From an uncultured Clostridia bacterium (GTDB lineage: Bacteria > Bacillota > Clostridia > Christensenellales > Borkfalkiaceae), in assembly GCA_947624215.1 (NCBI GenBank), contig CANQJJ010000015.1, forward strand, positions 1 to 37,525: a DNA stretch of 37,525 nucleotides. Direction: 5' to 3'. This document shows positions 21,506-29,699 of this stretch, piece by piece. How positions within the stretch are numbered: position 1 is the stretch's first letter; each line of letters begins with the position of its first letter. Below the pieces are notes generated by a model. That model saw nothing but the letters and a program-made list of their open reading frames with translations. It searched no databases and was not told where the DNA came from. Both the position numbers and the translations under genes were made by a program.

Positions 21506-24500
21506 TTACGGGCAGAGGACCTCGTAGCCGCGCGCGATGTTGACGAGATACACCTTGACATGCGAGAGGTCCGTCTTCATGATGCGCGCCACCGTCATGC
21601 GGTAGAGTTTGAGCTGCACGGCATAGTGCGCGCGCAGTTTTTCCGCCCCCATCGCGGAGAATTTATAGTCGATCACGCTGTACTCCCCGCCGCCCTCTTC
21701 GACGAGCAGGTCGATCGCCCCCTGATAGAGGACCTCCTCGTCCGACACGGCGCCGTAGCTCGAGGCAAACTCGCCCGCAGGAAAACGCGCCAAAAACCGT
21801 TGCTCGCGATACGTCTTCTTCCCCTTGAGCCCGCGGAGATGGGGCATAGAGAGAATGGCGGAAAGTTTGTCCGCGTCGAGGAGCGCGAGCTGTTCGGGGG
21901 GCAGGATGTGCTCCTCCCGCATGCGCGCAAGCTCGGCCACGGCATCCTCGCCGAAATTGACGTGCTCCAAAAAGGCGTGATAGGCCGTTCCGACTTCGGC
22001 AGAATATCCCCTACCCATGCCCGCATCCTCAGTGCTCATCTCAGACATGGGTGCCTCGTTTTCTTCCGCCTCCTCCCTGTACATGGGTGCCCTTCTCCCA
22101 AGCAGGCCCGTTGCGGAATCCTTGACGGGGACGCGCGTTCCGCCCTCGTGCGCATACGGCCGCATCGCCCTTTTGATGCGTTCTGCCTCGGCGGGATCGC
22201 TGCGGTAGACGGGCTCCTTCCCTGCCCCCACGGGATGGATCGTGGCAATGTCTTCGGCGGTGGCGCCGAGCAAGAGGCGGGGGATGAAGTCTGAGAGGCG
22301 TTCGGCGTCGGGCACGGAGTAGGCGGCAAGCTCCTCCTCGGCGGTGGCATAGGCGGGGGCGCCGTCGGAAAACACGAGATGCATGCGATAACGGGCGCGC
22401 GTCATGGCGACATAGAGCAAATTGAGCTCCCCGTCGACGGCTTCGCGCATGGCATACTCCTTGGAGGCCTGCCTGAGCAGGGTGTCGCGGTAGGTCTTCT
22501 TCTGCAGATCGTAGGCCCGGAGCACGATGTGGAACTTGTCCGTCCAGAGGAGGTCCTTGCGCAGATCCAGCCCGCGGATCTTGTCATCCAGATCGATGAG
22601 AATGACGACGGGGAATTCCAGCCCTTTCGCGGCGTGCATGGTGAGGACGTGGACGGCGTTTTCCCCGCCCGCCTCGGAGAGATCCACCTTGTAGTCGCAG
22701 TCGCGGAGCCGTGCCAAAAAGCTGTGCACGTCGTCTGAGTTCTCGCTCTCGGCGATCAGCCTGCGCACCCGTCCCAAGCGCACCTCGCTCTCCCCCTTGG
22801 CCGCGATCTGGGCCTCGAGGCCGTCGGCGAGCAGGGTGGTCAGCATCTCGGAGGCCGTGTGGACGCACATGAGGTCGCGGTATCTCTGCACGCGCACGCC
22901 GAAAGCGGCGAGCTTTTCCGCAACGGCGTCGGTGTTTCCGGAGGCATAAAGTTTGCACGCTTCGCGGAAACTGCCGCCCGCGCCCGCCCCGTTTGCATAG
23001 AGACGGATGGCCGAAAGTTCCCCGTCGCCAAATCCTCCGATGACGGAGAGCATCGCCGAGGCCATGGGGATGTCCTGCGCGGGGTTGTCGAGAAAGGACA
23101 GCCAATCGAGGAGCAGGCGCACCTCGAAATAATCGCAGATGTTGATCTTGGCCTCCGCCGTCACGGGGATGCCCCGCTCTGCAAGCGCCCTCACGACGGC
23201 CGCCGCCGTCTGCCTGTTCTTGCGCACGAGCACGGCGATGTCGCCGTAAGTCACCTTCTGGAGACCGCGCGCCTCTTTCTCATGGGGCGGGTCCATGGGC
23301 GTCGTATCGAAGAACTCCCTGCCGAGCCCCGGACGGGCGCCGCATTCCTCCTCGATGATGGCCGCCACGCGCTCTGCCGTCGCATCCGTCTTGGCCGCGG
23401 CCGCCGCCTTCTTCACGGAATACACTCCCCGCTCCGCCGTCTCAACGGGCTCTTCTTCCCCGAGGTAGTGGACGATGACCTCCCCGCAGTGGTCCCCGTA
23501 GAGCGTCCCACCGCCGAGCGTCGTGTAGCGGTCGCCGAGGGCCGCGGAGAAGACGGTGTTGACGGCCCCGAGGATGGCCTCCGCCGAGCGGAAATTGGCG
23601 CTCAAAGGGAGGCAGTTGCCCGACTCCGCGAACTCCCTCTCCTTTTGGGCGAAGAAGACGGACTTGCTGCCGCGGAAGGCATAGATGGCCTGTTTCAGAT
23701 CGCCGACGAGGAAGACGTCTTTGCCCGCGAGCAGGGAGATGATCTCCTCCTGCATGGAGTTGACGTCCTGATACTCGTCCACGAAGACGTAGTCATACTT
23801 CTCTTTGAGGGCGCCGCGCACCTCTTCACGGCCCAAAAGCGCGATGGCAAGGTGCTCCAAATCCTCATAGTCGAGCACGCCCGCCTCCCGCTTGACCGCG
23901 GTGTAGGCCTCGTCATAAGCGAGGGTAAGGGCCGCGAGCGCCGTGACCTGTTTTTGGCTGCTCAGATACTTCTCTCGCTCCTCATCGCGGGCATGGTACC
24001 CCTTGACGATGTCTCGGATGCCGTAGAACTGCTTCCGCATGCCCTTCAAGGCACCCGTCACGCGGGCCTCGGCGGGGTCGGAGATCTTCTCCTCCGAGGG
24101 CAACCTGCATTTGAGTTCGCAGGCGGTGCGCACGGCCATGTCGTAGAGGTCGGCGGCACCGCAGGCATAGCGGATCGCCTCTTCGAGCTCGGTGTAGTAG
24201 GCGTCGAGCTTGGGGGAGGCAAAGGCGGGCAGTTTCTCCCCGAGCGCGTGCAGGCCGTCGAGACAGCGCACGATCCGCCGCCCGTATTCCGCAAAGAGCA
24301 GGTCCTCCGCCTCGGCAAAGGTGTCTTCCCCGCCCGCGGCGATCTTCGAGAGCATGTCGCGGTAGTGCGCGTCGCTGCGCACCTTCCCGTAGAGTTCGAG
24401 CACGAGCTGTTTGAGGCTGGCGTCCTTTTTGCGGAAGAAGACGTCGAGCAGGTTTTCAAAGCCCGCGACGTTGCCCTCGTAGGCGTCCTCGAAGACGCGG

Positions 24501-24919
24501 TCCATGGCGCGCCCCGAGAGCGCGAGACCCTCGGCGTCCTCCCCCCCCACGATGCGGAAGGCGGGGTCGATGCCGATGAGATAGAAGAAGGTGCGGAGCA
24601 ATCTCCCGCAATAGGCATGGATGGTGCAGATGTCTGCGAGGGGGAGATTTCTGAGCTGCCCCGTGAGGAATTCCCGCCGCTCCCCTTCGGAGTTGGCAAT
24701 GCCCTCCAAAAGCGCCCTGCGGATACGGTCGCGCATCTGTGCCGCGGCCTTGTTGGTGAAGGTGACGGCGAGCATGTTGCGCACGTCGGCGTGTTCCTCG
24801 GTGATGAGGCGGACGAACCGCGTGACCATGACGTGCGTCTTCCCGCTCCCCGCCGCCGCGGAGACGATGGTCTTCCCGCGTGCCTCAACGGCCCTCTGCT
24901 GTTGCTCTGTAAGGCTCAC
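21506..24919 (-). CDS. addA: AddA helicase-nuclease subunit
   Basis: A protein of 1137 residues with a GTG start at 24919, set by the GTGA overlap with the addB stop and a GGAGGAG site. UvrD-type helicase motifs: AAAGSGKTHV (21-30, Walker A), 'VTFTNKAAAQMRDRI' (Ia), FVDEYQDVN (II), 'VLTMHAAKGLEFPVV' (V) and 'NLLYVAMTRAR' (VI). The C-terminal RecB-type nuclease keeps 'EYSVIDYKFSA'. With AddB it resects double-strand breaks and, on meeting a Chi sequence, loads RecA. The order addB-addA is standard in Firmicutes. Its ~15 copies of 'GCC/GGC' per 100 bases reflect the host GC bias, not transfer. Confidence 0.95.
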   Translation of the reverse strand: MSLTEQQQRAVEARGKTIVSAAAGSGKTHVMVTRFVRLITEEHADVRNMLAVTFTNKAAAQMRDRIRRALLEGIANSEGERREFLTGQLRNLPLADICTIHAYCGRLLRTFFYLIGIDPAFRIVGGEDAEGLALSGRAMDRVFEDAYEGNVAGFENLLDVFFRKKDASLKQLVLELYGKVRSDAHYRDMLSKIAAGGEDTFAEAEDLLFAEYGRRIVRCLDGLHALGEKLPAFASPKLDAYYTELEEAIRYACGAADLYDMAVRTACELKCRLPSEEKISDPAEARVTGALKGMRKQFYGIRDIVKGYHARDEEREKYLSSQKQVTALAALTLAYDEAYTAVKREAGVLDYEDLEHLAIALLGREEVRGALKEKYDYVFVDEYQDVNSMQEEIISLLAGKDVFLVGDLKQAIYAFRGSKSVFFAQKEREFAESGNCLPLSANFRSAEAILGAVNTVFSAALGDRYTTLGGGTLYGDHCGEVIVHYLGEEEPVETAERGVYSVKKAAAAAKTDATAERVAAIIEEECGARPGLGREFFDTTPMDPPHEKEARGLQKVTYGDIAVLVRKNRQTAAAVVRALAERGIPVTAEAKINICDYFEVRLLLDWLSFLDNPAQDIPMASAMLSVIGGFGDGELSAIRLYANGAGAGGSFREACKLYASGNTDAVAEKLAAFGVRVQRYRDLMCVHTASEMLTTLLADGLEAQIAAKGESEVRLGRVRRLIAESENSDDVHSFLARLRDCDYKVDLSEAGGENAVHVLTMHAAKGLEFPVVILIDLDDKIRGLDLRKDLLWTDKFHIVLRAYDLQKKTYRDTLLRQASKEYAMREAVDGELNLLYVAMTRARYRMHLVFSDGAPAYATAEEELAAYSVPDAERLSDFIPRLLLGATAEDIATIHPVGAGKEPVYRSDPAEAERIKRAMRPYAHEGGTRVPVKDSATGLLGRRAPMYREEAEENEAPMSEMSTEDAGMGRGYSAEVGTAYHAFLEHVNFGEDAVAELARMREEHILPPEQLALLDADKLSAILSMPHLRGLKGKKTYREQRFLARFPAGEFASSYGAVSDEEVLYQGAIDLLVEEGGGEYSVIDYKFSAMGAEKLRAHYAVQLKLYRMTVARIMKTDLSHVKVYLVNIARGYEVLCP

Positions 24920-27900
24920 TTTGTCTCCTCCTCTCCGCTCCCGCGGGCATTTCTTGCGATGGCGGCGATCCCGCCCGTCTTGATCGAACGCTCCTTGCGC
25001 GCCTCCCCCACGAATCCGCACATGCCCTTGAGTTTGCAGAAAATGCAGGCCCCTTCGTAGGGCGAGGGGGCGATGTTGCCCGCCTCCATCTCCCGCTTGG
25101 CCCCGCGGGCGACGAGGGAAGCGTAGTCGAGAAAGTCCTCAAACTGCTCCCGCGGCAGGGCGGAAGTGCTCCCGCTCTCGAAAAATCCGCTCTTTTCGCG
25201 GGTCGTCTTGCCGTCTTTGCCCGCCTTGGCGGGGCGGGTCGTGTCCAGCCCGTCGACGACTTCGGGATCCTTGCAGAAGAACCCCTTCATGCGGAAACGC
25301 TCGTCTAAATTCTCGCTCACGAAGGCGTCCGCCGCGGGGAAATAGAAGGCGCCCGCCGCGAGCTTGTCCTGCGAAACCGCCCTCAGATACAGAGGCAGTT
25401 GCAATTTTCTGCCCGTGTAATACCCCACCGCGTCGCTCTCGATGCGGCCGGATTTGTAGTCGATGACGCGCACGAACCCGTCTGCGACGTCCACGCGGTC
25501 GGCCTTGCCGCGGAGCCCCAATGCTGGGATGGAGATGGCGGCCTCCGTCTCCTTGACGCGGTATGCCGAGCCCTTGAGCTGGGTATATGCCGCCGCCGCG
25601 ACCGTGACGGCGTCCTCCACGAGCCTCCCGCCCGCATACATGCCCGCCTTGGTATCCGAGACGGCCGCAAACCGCGGTTGCAGGAGCAGCCCGCGCGCGA
25701 TCTTTTCCGCCTCCGCCCGCACCTCTTCTTCCGACTGCATCCTGTTGAACGCGGGCCCCACGCGCTCCAAAACGGCATGGAGAAAGGTCCCCGCATCGGC
25801 GCCGTCGAGAAGGGTGTGCTCCTCGTTCTCGGTGACCCGCAGCGCCCGCAGCGCAAAGCCCTTGTAGGGGCACTCGAAGTAGGCCTCCAAATGCGTCGGG
25901 GCCAGCTCGCGGTCTGCCCAGAGCGCCCCCGCCGCGGGGGTATCCTCCTTGGTGCGGCGGCCCAAGAGCGCCTCCGCGTCCTCCTGCCCGCCCGCATGCT
26001 CCGCGGAAAGGCTTTCGAGCACTTCCCGCATGGCAGAGTACCGCACGATGTGCTCCGCCCCCTCTCCTGCGGCGTCGAGGTCCCTGAAATATGCGAGGAG
26101 CGCGGGGGTGTATTCGCACCTGTCGTAGGGGTAGACCTCGGGCATGGGTATGGTCTCGAAGGCGCGGTCGATGTAATAGAAGATCTCGCTGCGGGCCGTC
26201 TCGGCGCCTCCCTTTCTCACGGGACAGCTCAGATACAGCTCCTCCCCGAAACAGCAGAGAGCAAGGCAGAAGGCCTCCTTGGCGCGGGCGTTGACGACGG
26301 CGATCTCGGGGTCGAGCTCCACTTTGAGCCGCCCGAGCAGCCTGATCTCCCCGTCGCTGATGACGGCCGTGTCCTGCGCAACGCGGGGGAGCTCCTCCGT
26401 GAGCCCCGCACAGAACAAGACGGGCGTGCGGCGGATCTTGCTCTCGGTGACGTCCCCCACGAAGACGGCGTCGGCATGGCGGGGCAGGATGGAGACGGTG
26501 AGCGCCTCCATGCCGCTCTTTAAGATGGCTGCGAACTCGCGCGCCTCGTAGCTCTCCTCCCCCACCACGCGGTCGGTCTCTTCGAGCAGGGGTTCCAAAC
26601 GGGAGATGTCGAGAAATGCCCGCTCCTCTTCGGGGAGCCGCGCCGCGACTTCGGAAGTTTTCTTCTCCCCGTCCACCGTCTTCCAAAGGGCACGGATGGC
26701 GGCCGTATACTCTCTCCCCTTGGCCCGCCTGCCCTTCATCTTAAAGAGCTCATAGACGGCCTTCATGCGGACATGGTATGCCTCGATCTCGTCGAAGCCG
26801 CCGTATTCCTCGCTCTCTGCCTGCTTTACGTCGCGGAGTGCGCCCCCGCGGAAAGCCCCGTAGCGCCTCAGATAATTGCGATAATTTCCGCTCTCGCCGA
26901 AGTAGACGTTGGCCGCCACGGCATCCGCCTCGTCGGGAAGAAGCCCGTCCGCCGCCGCGTTCAGAAGCGAGAGCACGAAGATACAGAAGGGATGCTCGGA
27001 GAACTTGCGCTTGATGTCGGCATAGTAGGGGATGCGGTACGCCTCGAAGGCCTTGCGCACGGCGAGGAAGTATTCCTCCCCCCCGACGAGCACGGCGATG
27101 TCCTTGTATCTCTTCCCCTCTGCGGCGAGCATGCGGATGCGCGCGGCGATGACGTTCATCTCGTCCGTCTCGTCCCGCGGGGTCCAAACGCAGACATGGG
27201 TGCCGCCTTTCTTCTCTATCTGCCTTGCGGAGGCATAGAGCGTTCTCTGCATGTGCAGGGCGTCGCCCGTGAGCGAACAGGGCAATTGCTGCTTGATCGG
27301 CGCCCCGAATTCCGCGGCCACCTTGGAAAAGACGCGCGCCGCCTCGGGGGTATAGAACTCCTCCTTCCCCGCGAGGAAGATGCCCGTGACATTGTGGCGG
27401 GCAATGGCCGCACGGATGCACGCCTGCGCCTGCCGCGTAAAGGAAGGGAAGGCGAAGAAGATGACGTTGCGCGGGGAGAGCTCGCCGATGCGCGCGGGCA
27501 GGAGGGCCAAATAGCCGTTCTCATCGAGCAGGCCGTTCTCCCGCAAAAATGCGTTGTATCCGCCGAGCAGGAGGGCAAGGTCTTCGAGCTTGCACTTCAA
27601 AAGCCCCTCCACCTCCTCCGCGCTCGCCGAAAGCATGTCCTCCGTGATGCTCGAAGCGGCGAGCTGGGCAAGCGTCTCATAGACGGCCTGTGCGGCATTG
27701 CGGCGGAAACAGCCGAGCTTGTCCTCGTATTTTCCGAGCAGGGCGGCCGTCGCGAGAACGGACCCGTGCTTGCCGATGGTGTGCCGCTCCCCCGTCTTCT
27801 TCAAAAAACGGCGGAACGTCGTGACCTCGGTGAGAAAAGTCGCCCCGTTTGCCGCTACCACAGCCTGCTCGGCGAGAAGGGTCAGCCTGTCTTCACAGAA

Positions 27901-27999
27901 GACGAGCGTCTCCTCCCCGCGCCCCTCTGCGGCGGCCACGGCCTCGGTGAGTGCGCTGAGTGCGTCGTCGAGCGTGGAAGCGCCGATGATCTTCGTCAT
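24916..27999 (-). CDS. addB: AddB nuclease subunit
   Basis: A protein of 1027 residues, the iron-sulfur nuclease partner of AddA. The C-terminal nuclease has 'LRGKADRVDVADGFVRVIDYKSGRI', with the D...DYK catalytic pattern. Four-cysteine cluster ligands are CPYKGF (about 770) and CIFCKLKGMC near the end. The helicase-like N-terminus opens 'MTKIIGASTLDDALSAL' and has no GxGKT Walker A, so it cannot hydrolyse ATP in the usual way, unlike B. subtilis AddB; some relatives also lack it. The start at 27999 has AGGAG upstream with a 6-nt gap. The stop overlaps the addA GTG. A near-consensus promoter lies about 80 nt upstream. Confidence 0.93.
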   Translation of the reverse strand: MTKIIGASTLDDALSALTEAVAAAEGRGEETLVFCEDRLTLLAEQAVVAANGATFLTEVTTFRRFLKKTGERHTIGKHGSVLATAALLGKYEDKLGCFRRNAAQAVYETLAQLAASSITEDMLSASAEEVEGLLKCKLEDLALLLGGYNAFLRENGLLDENGYLALLPARIGELSPRNVIFFAFPSFTRQAQACIRAAIARHNVTGIFLAGKEEFYTPEAARVFSKVAAEFGAPIKQQLPCSLTGDALHMQRTLYASARQIEKKGGTHVCVWTPRDETDEMNVIAARIRMLAAEGKRYKDIAVLVGGEEYFLAVRKAFEAYRIPYYADIKRKFSEHPFCIFVLSLLNAAADGLLPDEADAVAANVYFGESGNYRNYLRRYGAFRGGALRDVKQAESEEYGGFDEIEAYHVRMKAVYELFKMKGRRAKGREYTAAIRALWKTVDGEKKTSEVAARLPEEERAFLDISRLEPLLEETDRVVGEESYEAREFAAILKSGMEALTVSILPRHADAVFVGDVTESKIRRTPVLFCAGLTEELPRVAQDTAVISDGEIRLLGRLKVELDPEIAVVNARAKEAFCLALCCFGEELYLSCPVRKGGAETARSEIFYYIDRAFETIPMPEVYPYDRCEYTPALLAYFRDLDAAGEGAEHIVRYSAMREVLESLSAEHAGGQEDAEALLGRRTKEDTPAAGALWADRELAPTHLEAYFECPYKGFALRALRVTENEEHTLLDGADAGTFLHAVLERVGPAFNRMQSEEEVRAEAEKIARGLLLQPRFAAVSDTKAGMYAGGRLVEDAVTVAAAAYTQLKGSAYRVKETEAAISIPALGLRGKADRVDVADGFVRVIDYKSGRIESDAVGYYTGRKLQLPLYLRAVSQDKLAAGAFYFPAADAFVSENLDERFRMKGFFCKDPEVVDGLDTTRPAKAGKDGKTTREKSGFFESGSTSALPREQFEDFLDYASLVARGAKREMEAGNIAPSPYEGACIFCKLKGMCGFVGEARKERSIKTGGIAAIARNARGSGEEETK

Positions 28000-28081
28000 A
28001 GGTTGCTCCTGTCCATGCGGAACGGGCAAAACCGGGGAGCGTCTGCCGCGGCCTTCCCCTTCCGCAAAAAATATTTTCCTT

Positions 28082-28110
28082 ATTATAGCATATTTGCGGG
28101 AAATTTTCAC
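28082..28110 (-). promoter_or_regulatory. Promoter of addBA
   Basis: GTGAAA (28105-28110), 17-nt spacer, TATAAT (28082-28087) on the minus strand. Confidence 0.65.
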
Positions 28111-28119
28111 CGTTTTATT

Positions 28120-28148
28120 TTTACAAATCGGAAAATTTGTGGTATAAT
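28120..28148 (+). promoter_or_regulatory. Promoter of the lipoprotein gene
   Basis: TTTACA (28120-28125), 17-nt spacer, TATAAT (28143-28148), with AAGGAG at 28164-28169. It is divergent from the addBA promoter, the -35 boxes being 9 nt apart. Confidence 0.7.
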
Positions 28149-28174
28149 GATCGTAACATCCCTAAGGAGTGCCT

Positions 28175-29161
28175 ATGAAAATCAAAAAATTCGCGGGTGC
28201 GCTTGTTCTTGCCCCCGTTTTCCTCCTCGCGGCATGCGGCACGACGCCCTCCCTGCCCGTCTCTGCCAATTGGTATTCCTCCGTGAATAACTACGGCGGG
28301 CTCACGGGCACGAGCGAACAGCTCACCTACACCGTGACCTTCACCCCCGAGAGCTCCAACGACAACATCAGCGCCTCGCTCGACGCGGGCACCTATACCA
28401 CCAACCTCTTTGCGGCCAACATTGCCGCCGCGGAGGGAAAGCCGCTCGGCTACTATCTCGAGACCAACTTCTCCATCACGGGCCGCTATCTCTTCAACGG
28501 CGAGCCGTGCGGGGATTTCACGGACAGCATCGTCTCCAAGGTGTGGTTCCTCGGCGCCCCCGACGGGCTGAGGCCCATCCGCAGCGAGAAGGAGATCACG
28601 AGCCACCTCCCCCGTACGAGTGCCACGAAAAAGGAGGAGGTCACGCTCACCTATCACTATACCTATGTCGCGGAATACGACGCCGCGCTTACGAGCTCGA
28701 CCGTGACGCTCACGTATCCCGAGAAGGTTGGCACGGAGGGCTATGCGCCCGAGGTCACCACGCTCGACATCGGCGGGGGCGGCAGTTTCTTCGACAACGA
28801 GCAGATCCTCTTTGCGATCCGCGGGCTCGACCCCACCGCGACGTTCAGCTTCCGCACGGTGAATCCCTCCACCATGTCCGTGGCCACCGTCGCCTGTTCG
28901 GACACGCCTGCCTCGGAGAAATACACCTGCACGTTCAAACTCAACGGGGAGGAAGCCGCGCGCGAGATAGATTCTTACCACCTCTCCATCGGCTACACGG
29001 GCGTCAACCCCGGCCGCGCGCAGGACCTCATCTATGCGAGATGCGTCAACCCCGACGCGAACACTTACCGCAACGTGCTCCTGCACATGGAGAGCAGCAT
29101 GATCTACGACCTCGGCACCTACAAGTTCGATCTGAAAGAGGCCGTCTTCAACCAAAAGTGA
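28175..29161 (+). CDS. Lipoprotein of unknown function
   Basis: A protein of 328 residues. The lipoprotein signal MKIKKFAGALVLAPVFLLAAC places the lipidated Cys at 21. The mature part is beta-rich, with alternating 'TYTVTFTPES', 'TYHYTYVAEYD', 'STVTLTYP' strands and a C-terminal segment ending 'DLGTYKFDLKEAVFNQK'. It has no cysteine motif or catalytic signature that I recognise. AAGGAG lies 5 nt before the ATG at 28175; an in-frame GTG 6 nt earlier overlaps the site and is less likely. A strong terminator follows, so it is monocistronic and divergent from addBA. Confidence 0.75.
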   Translation: MKIKKFAGALVLAPVFLLAACGTTPSLPVSANWYSSVNNYGGLTGTSEQLTYTVTFTPESSNDNISASLDAGTYTTNLFAANIAAAEGKPLGYYLETNFSITGRYLFNGEPCGDFTDSIVSKVWFLGAPDGLRPIRSEKEITSHLPRTSATKKEEVTLTYHYTYVAEYDAALTSSTVTLTYPEKVGTEGYAPEVTTLDIGGGGSFFDNEQILFAIRGLDPTATFSFRTVNPSTMSVATVACSDTPASEKYTCTFKLNGEEAAREIDSYHLSIGYTGVNPGRAQDLIYARCVNPDANTYRNVLLHMESSMIYDLGTYKFDLKEAVFNQK

Positions 29162-29191
29162 TCTCGTGCGACGAAGTTTCACACAAAATTT

Positions 29192-29226
29192 AGACCCGGG
29201 CTGCGGTTTTGCGGCTCGGGTCTTTT
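29192..29226. terminator. Terminator between convergent lipoprotein and membrane genes
   Basis: A 13-bp stem with two G·U pairs (29192-29204 with 29210-29222), a short loop, then TTTTC on the plus strand. It is also positioned to end the leftward surface-protein operon. Confidence 0.8.
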
Positions 29227-29248
29227 CATGCCTTTGGGGTTTGGGGCC

Positions 29249-29698
29249 TTACTTGGTCCGTTTGTCCTTCTTCTTTGCGGCGATTTCTGCTTCGCTCACA
29301 GGATAGGGCATCGGGATGACGACGGGATAGGCGGGCGGGATCACGATGGGCGGCAGCACCACAGGCCTGCGGACGCCGTATTGCTCATACACATCGTATT
29401 GGTTGTATTGGTCGGTGCGGCCGTATTGATCCTGTCCATATTGATCCTGTCCGTATTGGTCTTGGCCGTATTGGTCGCTGCTTTCGGTGAGGGCGACGGC
29501 CGAAGTTTCCGCGGGCATCTCCTCGGGAGCGGGCACCTCATCCCTCTTCTTCGCACTTCTGCGGGCCATATAGCACACCAGAAGTACCACCAAGAGCACG
29601 CAGACCACCGCCTCCGCGATCAACAGAATGGCCATGATCGTGTCGTTCCCGACAGAAAGTTCCTTCCCGAAAAACGACGCATTCAATGCTTGTATCAT
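29249..29698 (-). CDS. Small membrane protein with DQYGQ repeats
   Basis: A protein of 149 residues. A short N-terminus precedes one strong helix (MAILLIAEAVVCVLLVVLLVCYMA), then basic RRSAKKR and a low-complexity cytoplasmic tail: four repeats of DQYGQ, more Tyr/Gln/Asp units and a Pro/Val/Ile run (VVLPPIVIPPAYPVVIPMPYP). The repeats come from four copies of a ~15-bp unit at about 29410-29480, a slippage-prone tract. GGAGG lies inside the end of the surface-protein gene and the ATG follows its stop after one base, so the two are tightly coupled. It is probably a membrane partner of the 1609-residue protein; function unknown. Confidence 0.7.
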   Translation of the reverse strand: MIQALNASFFGKELSVGNDTIMAILLIAEAVVCVLLVVLLVCYMARRSAKKRDEVPAPEEMPAETSAVALTESSDQYGQDQYGQDQYGQDQYGRTDQYNQYDVYEQYGVRRPVVLPPIVIPPAYPVVIPMPYPVSEAEIAAKKKDKRTK

Positions 29699-29699
29699 G

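Noticed and set aside
22859-25060. Long plus-strand open frame opposite addA
   Set aside because: No start signal and no recognisable motif; addA on the minus strand explains the codon bias.
29410-29480. CRISPR-like array
   Set aside because: The ~15-bp units are contiguous, in frame and encode DQYGQ; there are no spacers.
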